This document shows, in pieces, positions 25,461 through 33,379 of a stretch of 44,251 bases of DNA. This DNA is from an uncultured Peptococcaceae bacterium (lineage in GTDB: Bacteria; Bacillota; Dehalobacteriia; UBA4068): NCBI GenBank assembly GCA_949289995.1, contig CASEQE010000040.1, positions 1 through 44,251 of the forward strand. The letters are read 5' to 3'. The notes below the pieces were generated by a model. That model made no database searches. It was not told where the DNA came from and was given only the letters and a program-made list of their open reading frames with translations. A program made the position numbers and the translations under genes. Each line of letters starts with the position of its first letter. Position 1 is the first letter of the stretch.

Positions 25461-26921
25461 TTATTCTGCTGCGGTTTCAACTTCCGCCGCTGCATCGGTC
25501 GCCGTTTCCTCCGGAATTATTTCCGGAGACAACAACAAATCCATGGCGTCTACAACGTTTTCGCTAGGCATAGCAGGAACGGTTTCCTGGGTAGCCGTAT
25601 ATTGGATATTGCCGGCAACTTCCATGGACAACAGCGAAGCGATATCCATCGTCATGGTAAAGTCTTGTTTACCAGCGGCAGTCAAATCGCAATCAATGCT
25701 CAAAGCCATACCTTCCGCGCTAATTTTGGCATTCAGCGCATAGGAAGAAAAGGCCTTATTGGCGGTTTTGATTTCCAAAGTCATATCGATATCCATGCCT
25801 TCCAGGTCTTTGACGCTGGTTTTGGCGGTATAAGTATTACCGGTTTGCACGAAAGCTTTATCGCCGATCACCGTTTCCATGGTGTCCAGAGTTTTTACCA
25901 ATTCGGCATAGCTGTTGATATCGGTAGGAGTAGCTACGGTAATCAATACGTTCAACAAAGCATCCATGCTATCCACGGCGGACAGGGTTTGCAGCAAGCT
26001 CATATCAAAGCCCGTATCGACATTGGCCAGTATTTCCGCGAAATCATAGGACAGCCAGGTTTCTTCTTTCTGACTCAGCATTTGATTGAAGAAAGCGCTT
26101 TGCATATAATATTTGCCGTTTTCCATATCCATCAGAAGGTGGATTTCCAAATTTTTCAATCCGTCAACCAAAGCATCCAATTCCGCCTGGGCTGCCGCAT
26201 CCACTTCTTCCGTATCGGCAATCAATTGGTTCAGAACCTGTTCCATAGCAAGATTCATGGTCATATTCATTTCCATAGCGGAAACGCCTTCCGTCAGACC
26301 ATCAAAATCAATGTCGGCTTCAATGGGGAAAGTCATATCTTCACCGGCGGAAAGCTCCATGCTCATAGCCATATCGCCCTTAAACGCATAAGGTTTGCTG
26401 TAGTATTTGGCATTATCGGCAAGGAGTAAATCCATCAGGGTAAAACTTTCCTGATATTTGGCCAATAATTTATCGGTATCAATAATCAAAACGGTACGAT
26501 TCTCGGCATCCCAGCCTACCGAAGCGCCTAAAGCCTGAGCAGCAAAACGAACCGGCACCAAAGTGCGGCCGTCGCGAATGAAAGAGGCGGCGTCGATTTG
26601 TTCCGTAGTCGTGTTTTCGCCTTCGGCGATGGTCACGGATTTTTCACCGATCACAAAAGAGATGTTCAGACCGTCCCGTTCTGCTTTGACAGTACGGCTA
26701 GCGTCATCATAATCCACGGTGGCGCCCATGGCTTCAAACAATACGCGGAAAGGCACAAAGGTACGTCCGTCGACGATAATCGGCGCGACTTCGCCCACTT
26801 GGATATTCTGGCCATCCAATTGAATGGCAATATCCTGATCGCTGGCCAAAGCGGCAGTGGAAAAAGCCGCTACCAGCATTAAAGCGCAAAGCGCAACGAG
26901 CAAAACTTTACGAATTTTCAT
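25461..26921 (-). CDS. Exported protein with two copper-amine-oxidase-N-type repeats
   Basis: A 486-residue secreted protein. The signal peptide is about residues 1-27 (KVLLVALCALMLVAAFSTAALA, ending before SDQDIAIQLDG). Two repeats of the Cu_amine_oxidN1 type follow: VDGRTFVPFRVLFEAMGA and RDGRTLVPVRFAAQALGA, near residues 45-62 and 105-122. Despite the name, such repeats are wall- or surface-associated modules in Bacillota and imply no amine oxidase activity. The C-terminal ~330 residues are unassigned, with alternating strands and Met/Asp/Leu-rich helices; they could be a lipoprotein-like barrel. GGGAGG precedes ATG 26921 by about ten bases; an earlier ATG 26945 would place the ribosome site inside the gene. 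It is the only large minus-strand gene in the window, with its own promoter and terminator. Confidence 0.85.
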   Translation of the reverse strand: MKIRKVLLVALCALMLVAAFSTAALASDQDIAIQLDGQNIQVGEVAPIIVDGRTFVPFRVLFEAMGATVDYDDASRTVKAERDGLNISFVIGEKSVTIAEGENTTTEQIDAASFIRDGRTLVPVRFAAQALGASVGWDAENRTVLIIDTDKLLAKYQESFTLMDLLLADNAKYYSKPYAFKGDMAMSMELSAGEDMTFPIEADIDFDGLTEGVSAMEMNMTMNLAMEQVLNQLIADTEEVDAAAQAELDALVDGLKNLEIHLLMDMENGKYYMQSAFFNQMLSQKEETWLSYDFAEILANVDTGFDMSLLQTLSAVDSMDALLNVLITVATPTDINSYAELVKTLDTMETVIGDKAFVQTGNTYTAKTSVKDLEGMDIDMTLEIKTANKAFSSYALNAKISAEGMALSIDCDLTAAGKQDFTMTMDIASLLSMEVAGNIQYTATQETVPAMPSENVVDAMDLLLSPEIIPEETATDAAAEVETAAE

Positions 26922-26984
26922 TCTGCTAACGTCCTCCCTTGACATTTATTCATTTTTTGTTTCCAAATATGGAAACTAACAGAC

Positions 26985-27013
26985 AGTATACTATAAATTG
27001 TAAATATTTGCAA
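26985..27013 (-). promoter_or_regulatory. SigA promoter of the copper-amine-oxidase-N-domain gene
   Basis: On the minus strand, TTGCAA (27008-27013) and TATACT (26985-26990) are separated by 17 bases, about 65 bases upstream of the start. Confidence 0.7.
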
Positions 27014-27111
27014 GAACATGATTTGTACTTTTCTTTTTATCTTCGTATGCTTTTCCACGGGAATATTTTATTTTTTGCCGTTTTATTTTAACGGGAATAT
27101 AAAATATAGGC

Positions 27112-27140
27112 TTGACATTATGTTTTGGTCAGCTTAAACT
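27112..27140 (+). promoter_or_regulatory. SigA promoter of the metal/oxyanion ABC-moeA operon
   Basis: TTGACA (27112-27117) and TAAACT (27135-27140) with a 17-base spacer. The expected transcription start is near 27147, inside the palindrome listed next. Confidence 0.7.
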
Positions 27141-27146
27141 AAAAAG

Positions 27147-27174
27147 AAAATATATTTTCCAAAGAATATATTTT
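27147..27174. promoter_or_regulatory. Candidate operator palindrome at the transcription start
   Basis: A perfect 10-base inverted repeat, AAAATATATT (27147-27156) and AATATATTTT (27165-27174), with an 8-base centre, begins at the predicted transcription start. It is not a Fur box. Its TATAT half-sites are loosely like those of molybdate or tungstate regulators, which is only suggestive. It could also fold as an RNA hairpin. Confidence 0.5.
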
Positions 27175-27249
27175 ATAAAGTTGAATGTATATCCCTGCCA
27201 TAGTTGCGCTCCGTCCTATGTAAAAAGCAAACCGATGAGAATCAAGCCT

Positions 27250-28266
27250 ATGCAAACAACAAAAAAGAATCGCCGAATTTTTATTTTTCTTTCTATTATA
27301 TTATTGGGCTGCTGTGTTTTATCCCTATCCCTGGGAAGATATCCAGTGCCTTTTGATCAAACCTTGGCTATTTTGCTACATAAACTCTTACCCATCGCCC
27401 CCGGTTGGAGCGATACCATGGCCAATGTAATACTAAACGTGCGTCTGCCCCGCTTGTTGGGAGGGATTTTGGTAGGGGCGGCTTTGGCCGCCTCTGGCGC
27501 CACCTATCAAAGCATTTTTCGCAATCCCCTAGTATCCCCGGATTTGCTGGGGGTTTCCGCCGGCGCTTGCACGGGAGCGGCTTTGGCCATAATCCTTCAT
27601 GCCGGTACGGCCATGGTACAATTCTTGGCGCTGATTTGCGGTTTGGCCGCGGTAGGCTTAACCAATTTGATTCCCCGTTTTTTCCGCAATCACAGTTCGC
27701 TTATGCTGATTCTGGCCGGCGTGGTAGTCGGCGGTTTTATGAACGCCCTGTTTGGCATTTTGAAATATGTGGCGGATCCAGAAGAAGAGCTGGCTTCCAT
27801 CATTTACTGGACAATGGGTAGCTTCGCCAATATCAAGCAACCCATTTTACAGGCTTTGGCTCCCGGTATGCTGATTGCTCTGATCGTACTGTTTTTGTTG
27901 CGCTGGCGTATCAACGTACTTTCTCTGGGAGAACGGGAAGCCGCCTCCCTGGGCATAAACGTACGTCTGATCCGTGGTTTGTGCATATTATGCGCCACTG
28001 CCCTTACCGCCTGCGCCGTATGCCTCAGCGGCGCCATCGGCTGGGTGGGGCTGATCACCCCTCATTTTGCCCGACTGCTTACTGGGGAAGACGCCCGCAC
28101 GCTGCTGCCGGCTTCGGTATTGATTGGCGCCACCCTTACCGCCGTCGTGGACTGGCTGGCCCGCAATCTTACCGGCGCGGAAATTCCTTTGAGCATTCTT
28201 ACCGGATTGGTGGGAGCGCCTATGTTTATCATTCTCTTATTAGCACAAAAAAGGAAAATCCAATAA
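27250..28266 (+). CDS. BtuC/FecCD-type ABC transporter permease
   Basis: A 338-residue inner-membrane permease with about ten transmembrane helices. FecCD signatures are RLPRLLGGILVGAALAASGA, FRNPLVSPDLLGVSAGA, LSLGEREAASLGIN and GWVGLITPHFARLL. It forms the translocation path with the ATPase encoded directly downstream and the lipoprotein after that. Family members import iron chelates, cobalamin, haem or, in the MolBC type, molybdate and tungstate. The start is uncertain: ATGs at 27235 and 27250 are in frame and neither has a clear ribosome site. 27250 is chosen because it gives a normal short N terminus before TM1. The stop overlaps the next start by one base (TAATG). Confidence 0.9.
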   Translation: MQTTKKNRRIFIFLSIILLGCCVLSLSLGRYPVPFDQTLAILLHKLLPIAPGWSDTMANVILNVRLPRLLGGILVGAALAASGATYQSIFRNPLVSPDLLGVSAGACTGAALAIILHAGTAMVQFLALICGLAAVGLTNLIPRFFRNHSSLMLILAGVVVGGFMNALFGILKYVADPEEELASIIYWTMGSFANIKQPILQALAPGMLIALIVLFLLRWRINVLSLGEREAASLGINVRLIRGLCILCATALTACAVCLSGAIGWVGLITPHFARLLTGEDARTLLPASVLIGATLTAVVDWLARNLTGAEIPLSILTGLVGAPMFIILLLAQKRKIQ

Positions 28267-29144
28267 TGTATATAGATTTTAATAAATCTCCGGTTTTGTC
28301 AGTAGAAAACCTTTCTTTTGCCTATGAAAAAGGGCAATACTTATTTAAAAATTTACATTTTCATCTGGAAAAAGGGCAAATATTGCAAATCCTTGGTGCA
28401 AACGGGGCGGGGAAAACCACATTGCTAAATTGTATTGCCGGGCAATTACATGCCAATCAAGGAACCATTCGTCTATTTGGCCAAGATTTATCGCAAATCA
28501 GCCGTTTGGAATTGGCTCGTTGCATGGCCTATGTGCCCCAATTGCCTTTAAGCGCCTGCCGTTTTAAAGTAATCGACTACACGGTGATGGGGCGTACGCC
28601 TCATCTAAAAGCCCTGGCTTCGCCAGGGGAAGAAGATTACCGGTTGGCCCAGAACTACCTGGCGGATTTGCATTTAAGCCATCTGGCGGAAAAAACCATG
28701 GATCAGCTGAGCGGTGGTGAAAGGCAGCAGGTACAAATTGCCCGAGCGCTGACCCAACAAAGTCCGTTGATTCTTTTAGACGAACCAGCCAATCACCTGG
28801 ATTATGGCAATCAACATCGTATCTTGGGGCTAATGACGGATTTGGCAGCCCAAGGCTATACCCTGATCGCCACTACCCATATGCCGGACGCCCCTTTGCT
28901 TACCGGCGGTATGGTGGGCATTTTTGCCGGCGGCGAATTTCTGTTCGGCCCGTCGGCGCAAATGCTGACCGGCCCAACCCTGGAAAGTATGTACGGTATC
29001 CAAGGCAAAGTGCTGGAAATTGCGGAAATCGGCCGCAAAGCCTGTTTTTGCCTATGCCCCAATCCCCAACATCGTTCAAAACCGGCAAACGGTTTGAATA
29101 AATCTACAACAAAGGAGTTAGAAAAGAATGAAAACGTTTTGTAA
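28266..29144 (+). CDS. ABC transporter ATP-binding protein (FecE/MolC type)
   Basis: A 292-residue nucleotide-binding subunit. Walker A GANGAGKTT is near residue 40, the signature LSGGERQQV near 150, Walker B LILLDEPANHLD near 170, and the switch His in ATTHMPD near 205. It energises the FecCD-type permease encoded upstream, with a one-base overlap of stop and start. A C-terminal tail of about 45 residues contains three Cys in KACFCLCPNP, an unusual cluster that could bind metal. The 3' end overlaps the binding-protein gene by 17 bases. The frame is open upstream, but residues before ATG 28266 do not belong to the family. Confidence 0.92.
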   Translation: MYIDFNKSPVLSVENLSFAYEKGQYLFKNLHFHLEKGQILQILGANGAGKTTLLNCIAGQLHANQGTIRLFGQDLSQISRLELARCMAYVPQLPLSACRFKVIDYTVMGRTPHLKALASPGEEDYRLAQNYLADLHLSHLAEKTMDQLSGGERQQVQIARALTQQSPLILLDEPANHLDYGNQHRILGLMTDLAAQGYTLIATTHMPDAPLLTGGMVGIFAGGEFLFGPSAQMLTGPTLESMYGIQGKVLEIAEIGRKACFCLCPNPQHRSKPANGLNKSTTKELEKNENVL

Positions 29145-30246
29145 AAAAAGTTTACCTCTATTGGTAATCCTGTTGGCTTTGGCCTTGATGTTTGCCGCCT
29201 GTGCGCCGGCGGATCAAAGCCAATCTCCTACTGATGAAGAACAAAGCGGCCAGGAGCAAACCGGCGAAGCAACCCGTATCTTTACCGATTTAACCGGTGC
29301 GGAAGTGGAATTGCCGCAAGAAATCCATTCGGTCATTCATCTGTGGCCGGCCAGCACAGCCATGCAAGTATTCCTAGGCGCGGGCGATACCATCACCGGC
29401 ACTTTAACCGGCGTACAAACCGGCTGGGGTTGGCTTTGCGCCGCCTGTCCCCGCCTATTAGAGGTGGAAGGCTTCGCCGGCGACGCCAGCGCGGAAACCC
29501 TGTTGGCCCTGGACCCCGACGTGGTGATCACCTCTAGCGCCGATACCGCCGAAAGCCTGCGTCAGGCCGGCGTGCCCTGCGTCTGCATGTTGGGAGATCA
29601 GGAATCCATACCCGCCTTGGAAGAATTCTGCATGAAAATGGCGGAACTGCTAGGCGGCGATACCGTAGCCAAAGCGGAAAGCTATTGCGATTATCTGGAT
29701 GATTTGGTAGCGACCGTTAGCGAAGCCACCGCGGCTTTGACCCCGGAAGAAAGAATTTCTCTCTATTATAATTCCGCGCAACATGGGGATAGCCCCTTGC
29801 TCACCTGCGGCGCCAACTATATTACCCAAACCTGGATGGATATTTGCGGCGTCGACAATATCGCCGTGGATTTGGTGGAAGGCGGAGATGTGGAAATCGC
29901 CATGGAAGAAATCATTGCCGCCGACCCCGATTATATATTGGTAGGCGGCTCCAGCCAGGAAGCGGCTTTGGCTACTATTGAGCAAGATGCGGCCTGGCAA
30001 AGTCTCCGCGCCGTAAAAGAAGACCATATCATCGCCAATCCCCAAGGGGTGATGAAATGGGAAAAATTCGGTCCGGAAATCGCCATACAAATCGTCTGGT
30101 TTACCAAACAGGTTTACCCCCAATTGCTTACCGACATTGATGTAGAGGAACATGTGCGGGATTTCTATTCCCAATGGTATGGTTATGAATTAAGCGATGC
30201 AGATTATGCGGCAATGATGGCCGGTAGTTCCGGCCCTCTGGAATAA
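29128..30246 (+). CDS. ABC transporter substrate-binding lipoprotein (TroA/BtuF-like fold)
   Basis: A 372-residue exported lipoprotein. The signal peptide ends in FAAC, with Cys25 as the lipidated residue, followed by a Ser/Gln/Glu-rich linker. The mature part has the two-lobed helical-backbone fold: FTDLTGAEVELPQEIHSVIHLWP near residue 52, and AAETLLALDPDVVITSS-type wording around 128. The AADPDYILVGG block is near residue 270. The usual iron-siderophore Arg clusters are not obvious. It captures the ligand for the permease and ATPase upstream. AAAGGAG precedes ATG 29128. Linkage to moeA, which starts two bases after the stop, suggests molybdate or tungstate as ligand. Iron or cobalamin cannot be excluded from the sequence. 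Confidence 0.88.
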   Translation: MKTFCKKSLPLLVILLALALMFAACAPADQSQSPTDEEQSGQEQTGEATRIFTDLTGAEVELPQEIHSVIHLWPASTAMQVFLGAGDTITGTLTGVQTGWGWLCAACPRLLEVEGFAGDASAETLLALDPDVVITSSADTAESLRQAGVPCVCMLGDQESIPALEEFCMKMAELLGGDTVAKAESYCDYLDDLVATVSEATAALTPEERISLYYNSAQHGDSPLLTCGANYITQTWMDICGVDNIAVDLVEGGDVEIAMEEIIAADPDYILVGGSSQEAALATIEQDAAWQSLRAVKEDHIIANPQGVMKWEKFGPEIAIQIVWFTKQVYPQLLTDIDVEEHVRDFYSQWYGYELSDADYAAMMAGSSGPLE

Positions 30247-30247
30247 G

Positions 30248-31462
30248 ATGCGCCGGGAGCAAGCCCCGCAACCGGGGCGAAATCAATTCGCGGCAATGAT
30301 TTGCCGCCTAAGCAAATTCATACCAGAACAGGAAACCATTCCGCTGGAACAAGGGCTGGGAAGGGTGTTGGCGCAGGATACATATTCTTTAAACACATTA
30401 CCCAACGCCGCAGTAAGCCGCATGGACGGCATAGCCTATCGCTTCGCCGATTATCAAGATTGGGGCGGCGATTGCAGCCAATGGCAAGAAGGCCGGGAAT
30501 ATGTATTCAGCAATACCGGCGTGGCCATACCGCCGGAATATGATTGCGTTACCCTGATCGAAGATTGTCAATTCACTGCCGGCGGCCAATTGCATATTGC
30601 CGCCGCCCCCCAAGGCGTGGGACAAAACATTTCCCCGGCAGGCAGCCGCCTGCAAATCGGACAAAAACTGCTTCCCCAAGGGCAGGTTTTGGAACCGCTA
30701 CATCTGGGGTTGCTGGCCGACGGAGGATGGACGCATATTCCGGTGCGCAAAAAGCCCGTGGTGGCCTTTATCCCCACCGGAGACGAGCTGACGCCCCGGC
30801 AAGGTCTGCTGCCTTTGGGCAAAAATATAGAAAGCAACAGCCTGGTTATCGGCGAACAGATTCGCCGTTGGGGCGGAGAGCCTTATATTCTGCCGATTAT
30901 CGCCGATGATTTGCATTTGCTCAGCCAAGCCTTGCGCCGGGCTTTATCCTGCTGCGACATAGTTGTGCTGAATGCCGGTTCCTCCAAGGGCCGCAAGGAT
31001 TTCGCCACCGATGCTATGAATCAGGTTGGCGAAGTATACGTGTACGAAACCGGCTGCGGCCCCGGCAAACACGCTTCTTTTGCTCTTTCGCCGCAAGGCA
31101 AACCCATTCTCGGTCTGGCAGGGCCGCCGGGAGGCGCCGCTTTGACCGCACAATGGTATTTGGCGCCTTTGATTTGTCAATATCTGGGCAAACCCCTAGC
31201 CGGTCCGGGTAGGATCAAAGCGGTTTTGCTGGATCAGGCCAAAGCCCATGTGCCGTTTGAATTCTATATGTCGGTTACCGCCTATCGCCGGGCCGACGGC
31301 ACATATGTGGCCCAGCCCCATGGACATGGCAAATCTAATTCCTCGGCTTTGGTAGCCAATGCAATCTTACCCATACCTGGCGGCAGAATTTTTGCCCCAG
31401 GAGAAGAAGTGGAATTGGAATTGCAAACCGCCCGGGAATATCTGCCCCTATATCAGGAATAA
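30248..31462 (+). CDS. moeA: Molybdopterin molybdotransferase MoeA
   Basis: Inserts molybdenum (or tungsten) into molybdopterin-AMP, the last step of molybdenum cofactor synthesis. The protein has 404 residues, normal length. Visible blocks are the N-terminal LSKFIPEQETIPLEQGLGRVLAQD, SRMDGIAYR (in place of the common DGYAV), VAFIPTGDELTP, NAGSSKGRKDF (the GGxS-G-x-D type motif) and GLAGPPGGAAL. The C-terminal domain IV runs from about residue 320. ATG 30248 is one base after the upstream stop, with no separate ribosome site, so it depends on translational coupling; ATG 30296 is an alternative. It is the last gene of the operon, before a strong hairpin. Confidence 0.9.
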   Translation: MRREQAPQPGRNQFAAMICRLSKFIPEQETIPLEQGLGRVLAQDTYSLNTLPNAAVSRMDGIAYRFADYQDWGGDCSQWQEGREYVFSNTGVAIPPEYDCVTLIEDCQFTAGGQLHIAAAPQGVGQNISPAGSRLQIGQKLLPQGQVLEPLHLGLLADGGWTHIPVRKKPVVAFIPTGDELTPRQGLLPLGKNIESNSLVIGEQIRRWGGEPYILPIIADDLHLLSQALRRALSCCDIVVLNAGSSKGRKDFATDAMNQVGEVYVYETGCGPGKHASFALSPQGKPILGLAGPPGGAALTAQWYLAPLICQYLGKPLAGPGRIKAVLLDQAKAHVPFEFYMSVTAYRRADGTYVAQPHGHGKSNSSALVANAILPIPGGRIFAPGEEVELELQTAREYLPLYQE

Positions 31463-31498
31463 ACGGCGCTATTTAAAAAGAATCCGCTTATTATTGCC

Positions 31499-31548
31499 AA
31501 AATCCAAGGGCTTTTTCATGGTTTATGGGAAAGCCCTTGGATTTTAAA
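31499..31548 (+). terminator. Terminator of the ABC-moeA operon
   Basis: The 16-base-pair stem AAAATCCAAGGGCTTT (31499-31514) and AAAGCCCTTGGATTTT (31530-31545) has a 15-base loop. The T-run lies within the stem end. It is bidirectional in form. Confidence 0.8.
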
Positions 31549-31646
31549 AAAATAACAAAAAACAAGACTTGATCCAACCATGAAAAAATAAGCATTCCGG
31601 CTGCCGGCAAAATCACTGCCCGATCTTATTAAAAACAAAAAAATCC

Positions 31647-31675
31647 TTGACTTTATGATTTGGCACTGGTATAAT
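31647..31675 (+). promoter_or_regulatory. Strong SigA promoter of the tRNA operon
   Basis: TTGACT (31647-31652) and a perfect TATAAT (31670-31675) with a 17-base spacer, ten bases upstream of an expected start close to the first tRNA. Confidence 0.85.
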
Positions 31676-31691
31676 AAGGTTTGTCAGTTTT

Positions 31692-31767
31692 GCCGACGTA
31701 GCTCAATTGGCAGAGCAACTGATTTGTAATCAGTAGGTTGCGGGTTCGAGTCCCATCGTCGGCTCCA
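31692..31767 (+). tRNA. tRNA-Thr (anticodon UGU)
   Basis: A 76-base cloverleaf with encoded CCA. The acceptor stem GCCGACG/CGTCGGC is perfect and the anticodon TGT is at 31725-31727 in loop TTTGTAA. The T-stem GCGGG (31740-31744) with CCCAT (31752-31756) has a G-T pair and a C-A mismatch, which is unusual. Its t6A37 is the substrate type for TsaD and TrmO, both encoded in this window. Confidence 0.95.
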
Positions 31768-31818
31768 GCCCCAAAAGATCAGCTATACTAGATTACCAGA
31801 CGTATATGTATGATATAT

Positions 31819-31903
<85 letters not shown>

Positions 31904-31906
31904 TAA

Positions 31907-31982
31907 CGCGGGGTAGAGCAGCTGGCAGCTCGTCGGGCTCATAACCCGGAGGTCGGAGGTTCAAGTCCTCCCCCCGCAACCA
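31907..31982 (+). tRNA. Initiator tRNA-fMet (anticodon CAU)
   Basis: A 76-base tRNA with encoded CCA and anticodon CAT at 31940-31942. The initiator features are an unpaired C1-A72 end of the acceptor stem and three consecutive G-C pairs in the anticodon stem (GGG/CCC). It is the third gene of the tRNA operon. Confidence 0.95.
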
Positions 31983-31991
31983 CAGGCATTT

Positions 31992-32038
31992 AAAAACGGT
32001 CTTCTTATTTATTATAAGAAGACCGTTTTTATTTTTTG
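31992..32038 (+). terminator. Terminator of the tRNA operon
   Basis: The 17-base-pair stem AAAAACGGTCTTCTTAT (31992-32008) and ATAAGAAGACCGTTTTT (32014-32030) has a five-base loop and a T-rich tail. Confidence 0.92.
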
Positions 32039-32317
32039 CTAAAAAACGCCGCTCCGTAACAGGTCCAGGCTCTCGTTTGCCTACGACGCAACGCTATGCC
32101 GCCATCTCCTGACAAGGACGAAAGGAAAACGGCCGCCGGCAGCCACAGCTACGGCACAAACCTGTACCCGTTTTTCCGCGTAAATCAACCCTCTGTCTGG
32201 TTTCATTGCGCCTATATTTATCCTTAACAATATTTTTTTCTTCTATATCAGCGCTTGTTTATTGAAAAATTCGCTGAATATGAATAAAGAATGGCCATAT
32301 AAAGCTCCCACCCGTCA
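32039..32317. other. Intergenic region
   Basis: No supported gene. A 43-codon frame from 32096 has no ribosome site. The composition shifts from GC-rich to AT-rich towards the next promoter. No integrase or attachment repeat of the tRNA-fMet 3' end is seen. Confidence 0.45.
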
Positions 32318-32346
32318 TTGACAGCAAACTGCGACAATGTTATACT
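32318..32346 (+). promoter_or_regulatory. Strong SigA promoter of the peptide ABC operon
   Basis: A perfect TTGACA (32318-32323) and TATACT (32341-32346) with a 17-base spacer. The predicted leader is about 85-90 bases and AT-rich, with no clear ribosome site before the first gene. Confidence 0.8.
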
Positions 32347-32440
32347 ATCCTCGAATCAAAATATTTAATTATTGTATTATTTCTAGAGACAAATAATATT
32401 TTTGCAAAACAATCCAGTGTAAACTACAAAATTTATCCAT

Positions 32441-33379
32441 ATGTTGGCAAAAAAATCAAATAATAAGCAAAATATACTAGAAGTTCAGGATTTAAGCGTC
32501 TATTTTGAAACCAAGCGGCAAACGACAAAAGCCGTGGACCATGTCAGTTTTTCCCTGGCGCAAGGTGAAATATTGGGCATAGTGGGCGAATCGGGTTCCG
32601 GCAAAAGCACGCTAGCCTGTTCCATTCTGCGGATGATTCCTCAACCAAACGGCAGGCTGGTAAGCGGGTCGATTCTCTACAAAGGCATGGATTTGTTGAC
32701 CTGCAAAAATATAAACCAGATTCGTGGAAAAGAAATTTCCATGATTATGCAAAATGCGATGAGCGTTTTAGACCCTGTGTTTACCGTGGGTGATCAGCTA
32801 ATGGAAAAAATCAGAGTCAAAAGCGCCCTGAACAAAACAGAGGCTCATGATCTAGCCATAGAAATCTTGCAGTTGTTGGAATTCAACCGGCCGCAGCAAA
32901 TTATGAACGCCTATCCCTATGAGCTTTCCGGCGGTATGCGCCAGCGAATTTTAATCGGGCTAGCCATTGCCAATCAACCCTCTATCGTTATCGCCGACGA
33001 ACCTACCACCGCATTGGATGTAATCGTACAAAAAAGAATCATCTTGTTGATGAAAAAAATTGTTCGTCAACGCAATATCTCCCTAATTCTTGTGACGCAT
33101 AACTTCGGCTTGATCTGGGAGCTTTGCGATAGAGCGCTGGTGATGAAAAACGGCAAAATTGTAGAAAGCGCCGGCGTACTTGAACTATATCGCCAGCCCA
33201 TTCACCCCTATACTAAGGCGCTTTTGCGTTCTATACCTACCTTTGACACGGATCCGCTGACGCCGCTGCCGACAATCGAAGAGGAAATGAACGATAGTAC
33301 GGCTTGGGCAAGAAACCATAGAACCGCCACAGCCGATCATTATACATCGTTCGAAAAATATACAGGTTATCATGTGTGA
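32441..33379 (+). CDS. dppD: Peptide ABC transporter ATP-binding protein (DppD/OppD type)
   Basis: A 312-residue ATPase of the oligopeptide/dipeptide importer class. It has Walker A GESGSGKSTLA near residue 48, the signature LSGGMRQRILIGLAIA near 165, Walker B IVIADEPTTALDVI, and the switch His in LVTHNFGL. The C-terminal YRQPIHPYTKALLRSIP is the OppD/DppD-specific extension. It would pair with the DppF-type ATPase encoded next, with an eight-base gene overlap. The start ATG 32441 has no obvious Shine-Dalgarno sequence, and TTG 32444 adjoins it. The last ~50 residues are less conserved. The substrate cannot be read from the ATPase. Confidence 0.92.
   Translation: MLAKKSNNKQNILEVQDLSVYFETKRQTTKAVDHVSFSLAQGEILGIVGESGSGKSTLACSILRMIPQPNGRLVSGSILYKGMDLLTCKNINQIRGKEISMIMQNAMSVLDPVFTVGDQLMEKIRVKSALNKTEAHDLAIEILQLLEFNRPQQIMNAYPYELSGGMRQRILIGLAIANQPSIVIADEPTTALDVIVQKRIILLMKKIVRQRNISLILVTHNFGLIWELCDRALVMKNGKIVESAGVLELYRQPIHPYTKALLRSIPTFDTDPLTPLPTIEEEMNDSTAWARNHRTATADHYTSFEKYTGYHV

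Noticed and set aside
25602-26429. 275-codon plus-strand frame opposite the copper-amine-oxidase-N gene
   Set aside because: The minus-strand gene has a signal peptide, repeats, promoter, RBS and terminator. The plus-strand product is His/Phe/Gln-rich shadow text.
27147-27250. Molybdenum-cofactor or cobalamin riboswitch before the ABC-moeA operon
   Set aside because: The leader of about 100 bases is AT-rich and lacks the conserved sequence blocks of either class. Covariance-model scanning would decide it.
32096-32227. 43-codon frame in the spacer after the tRNA operon
   Set aside because: No ribosome site and no protein-like pattern.
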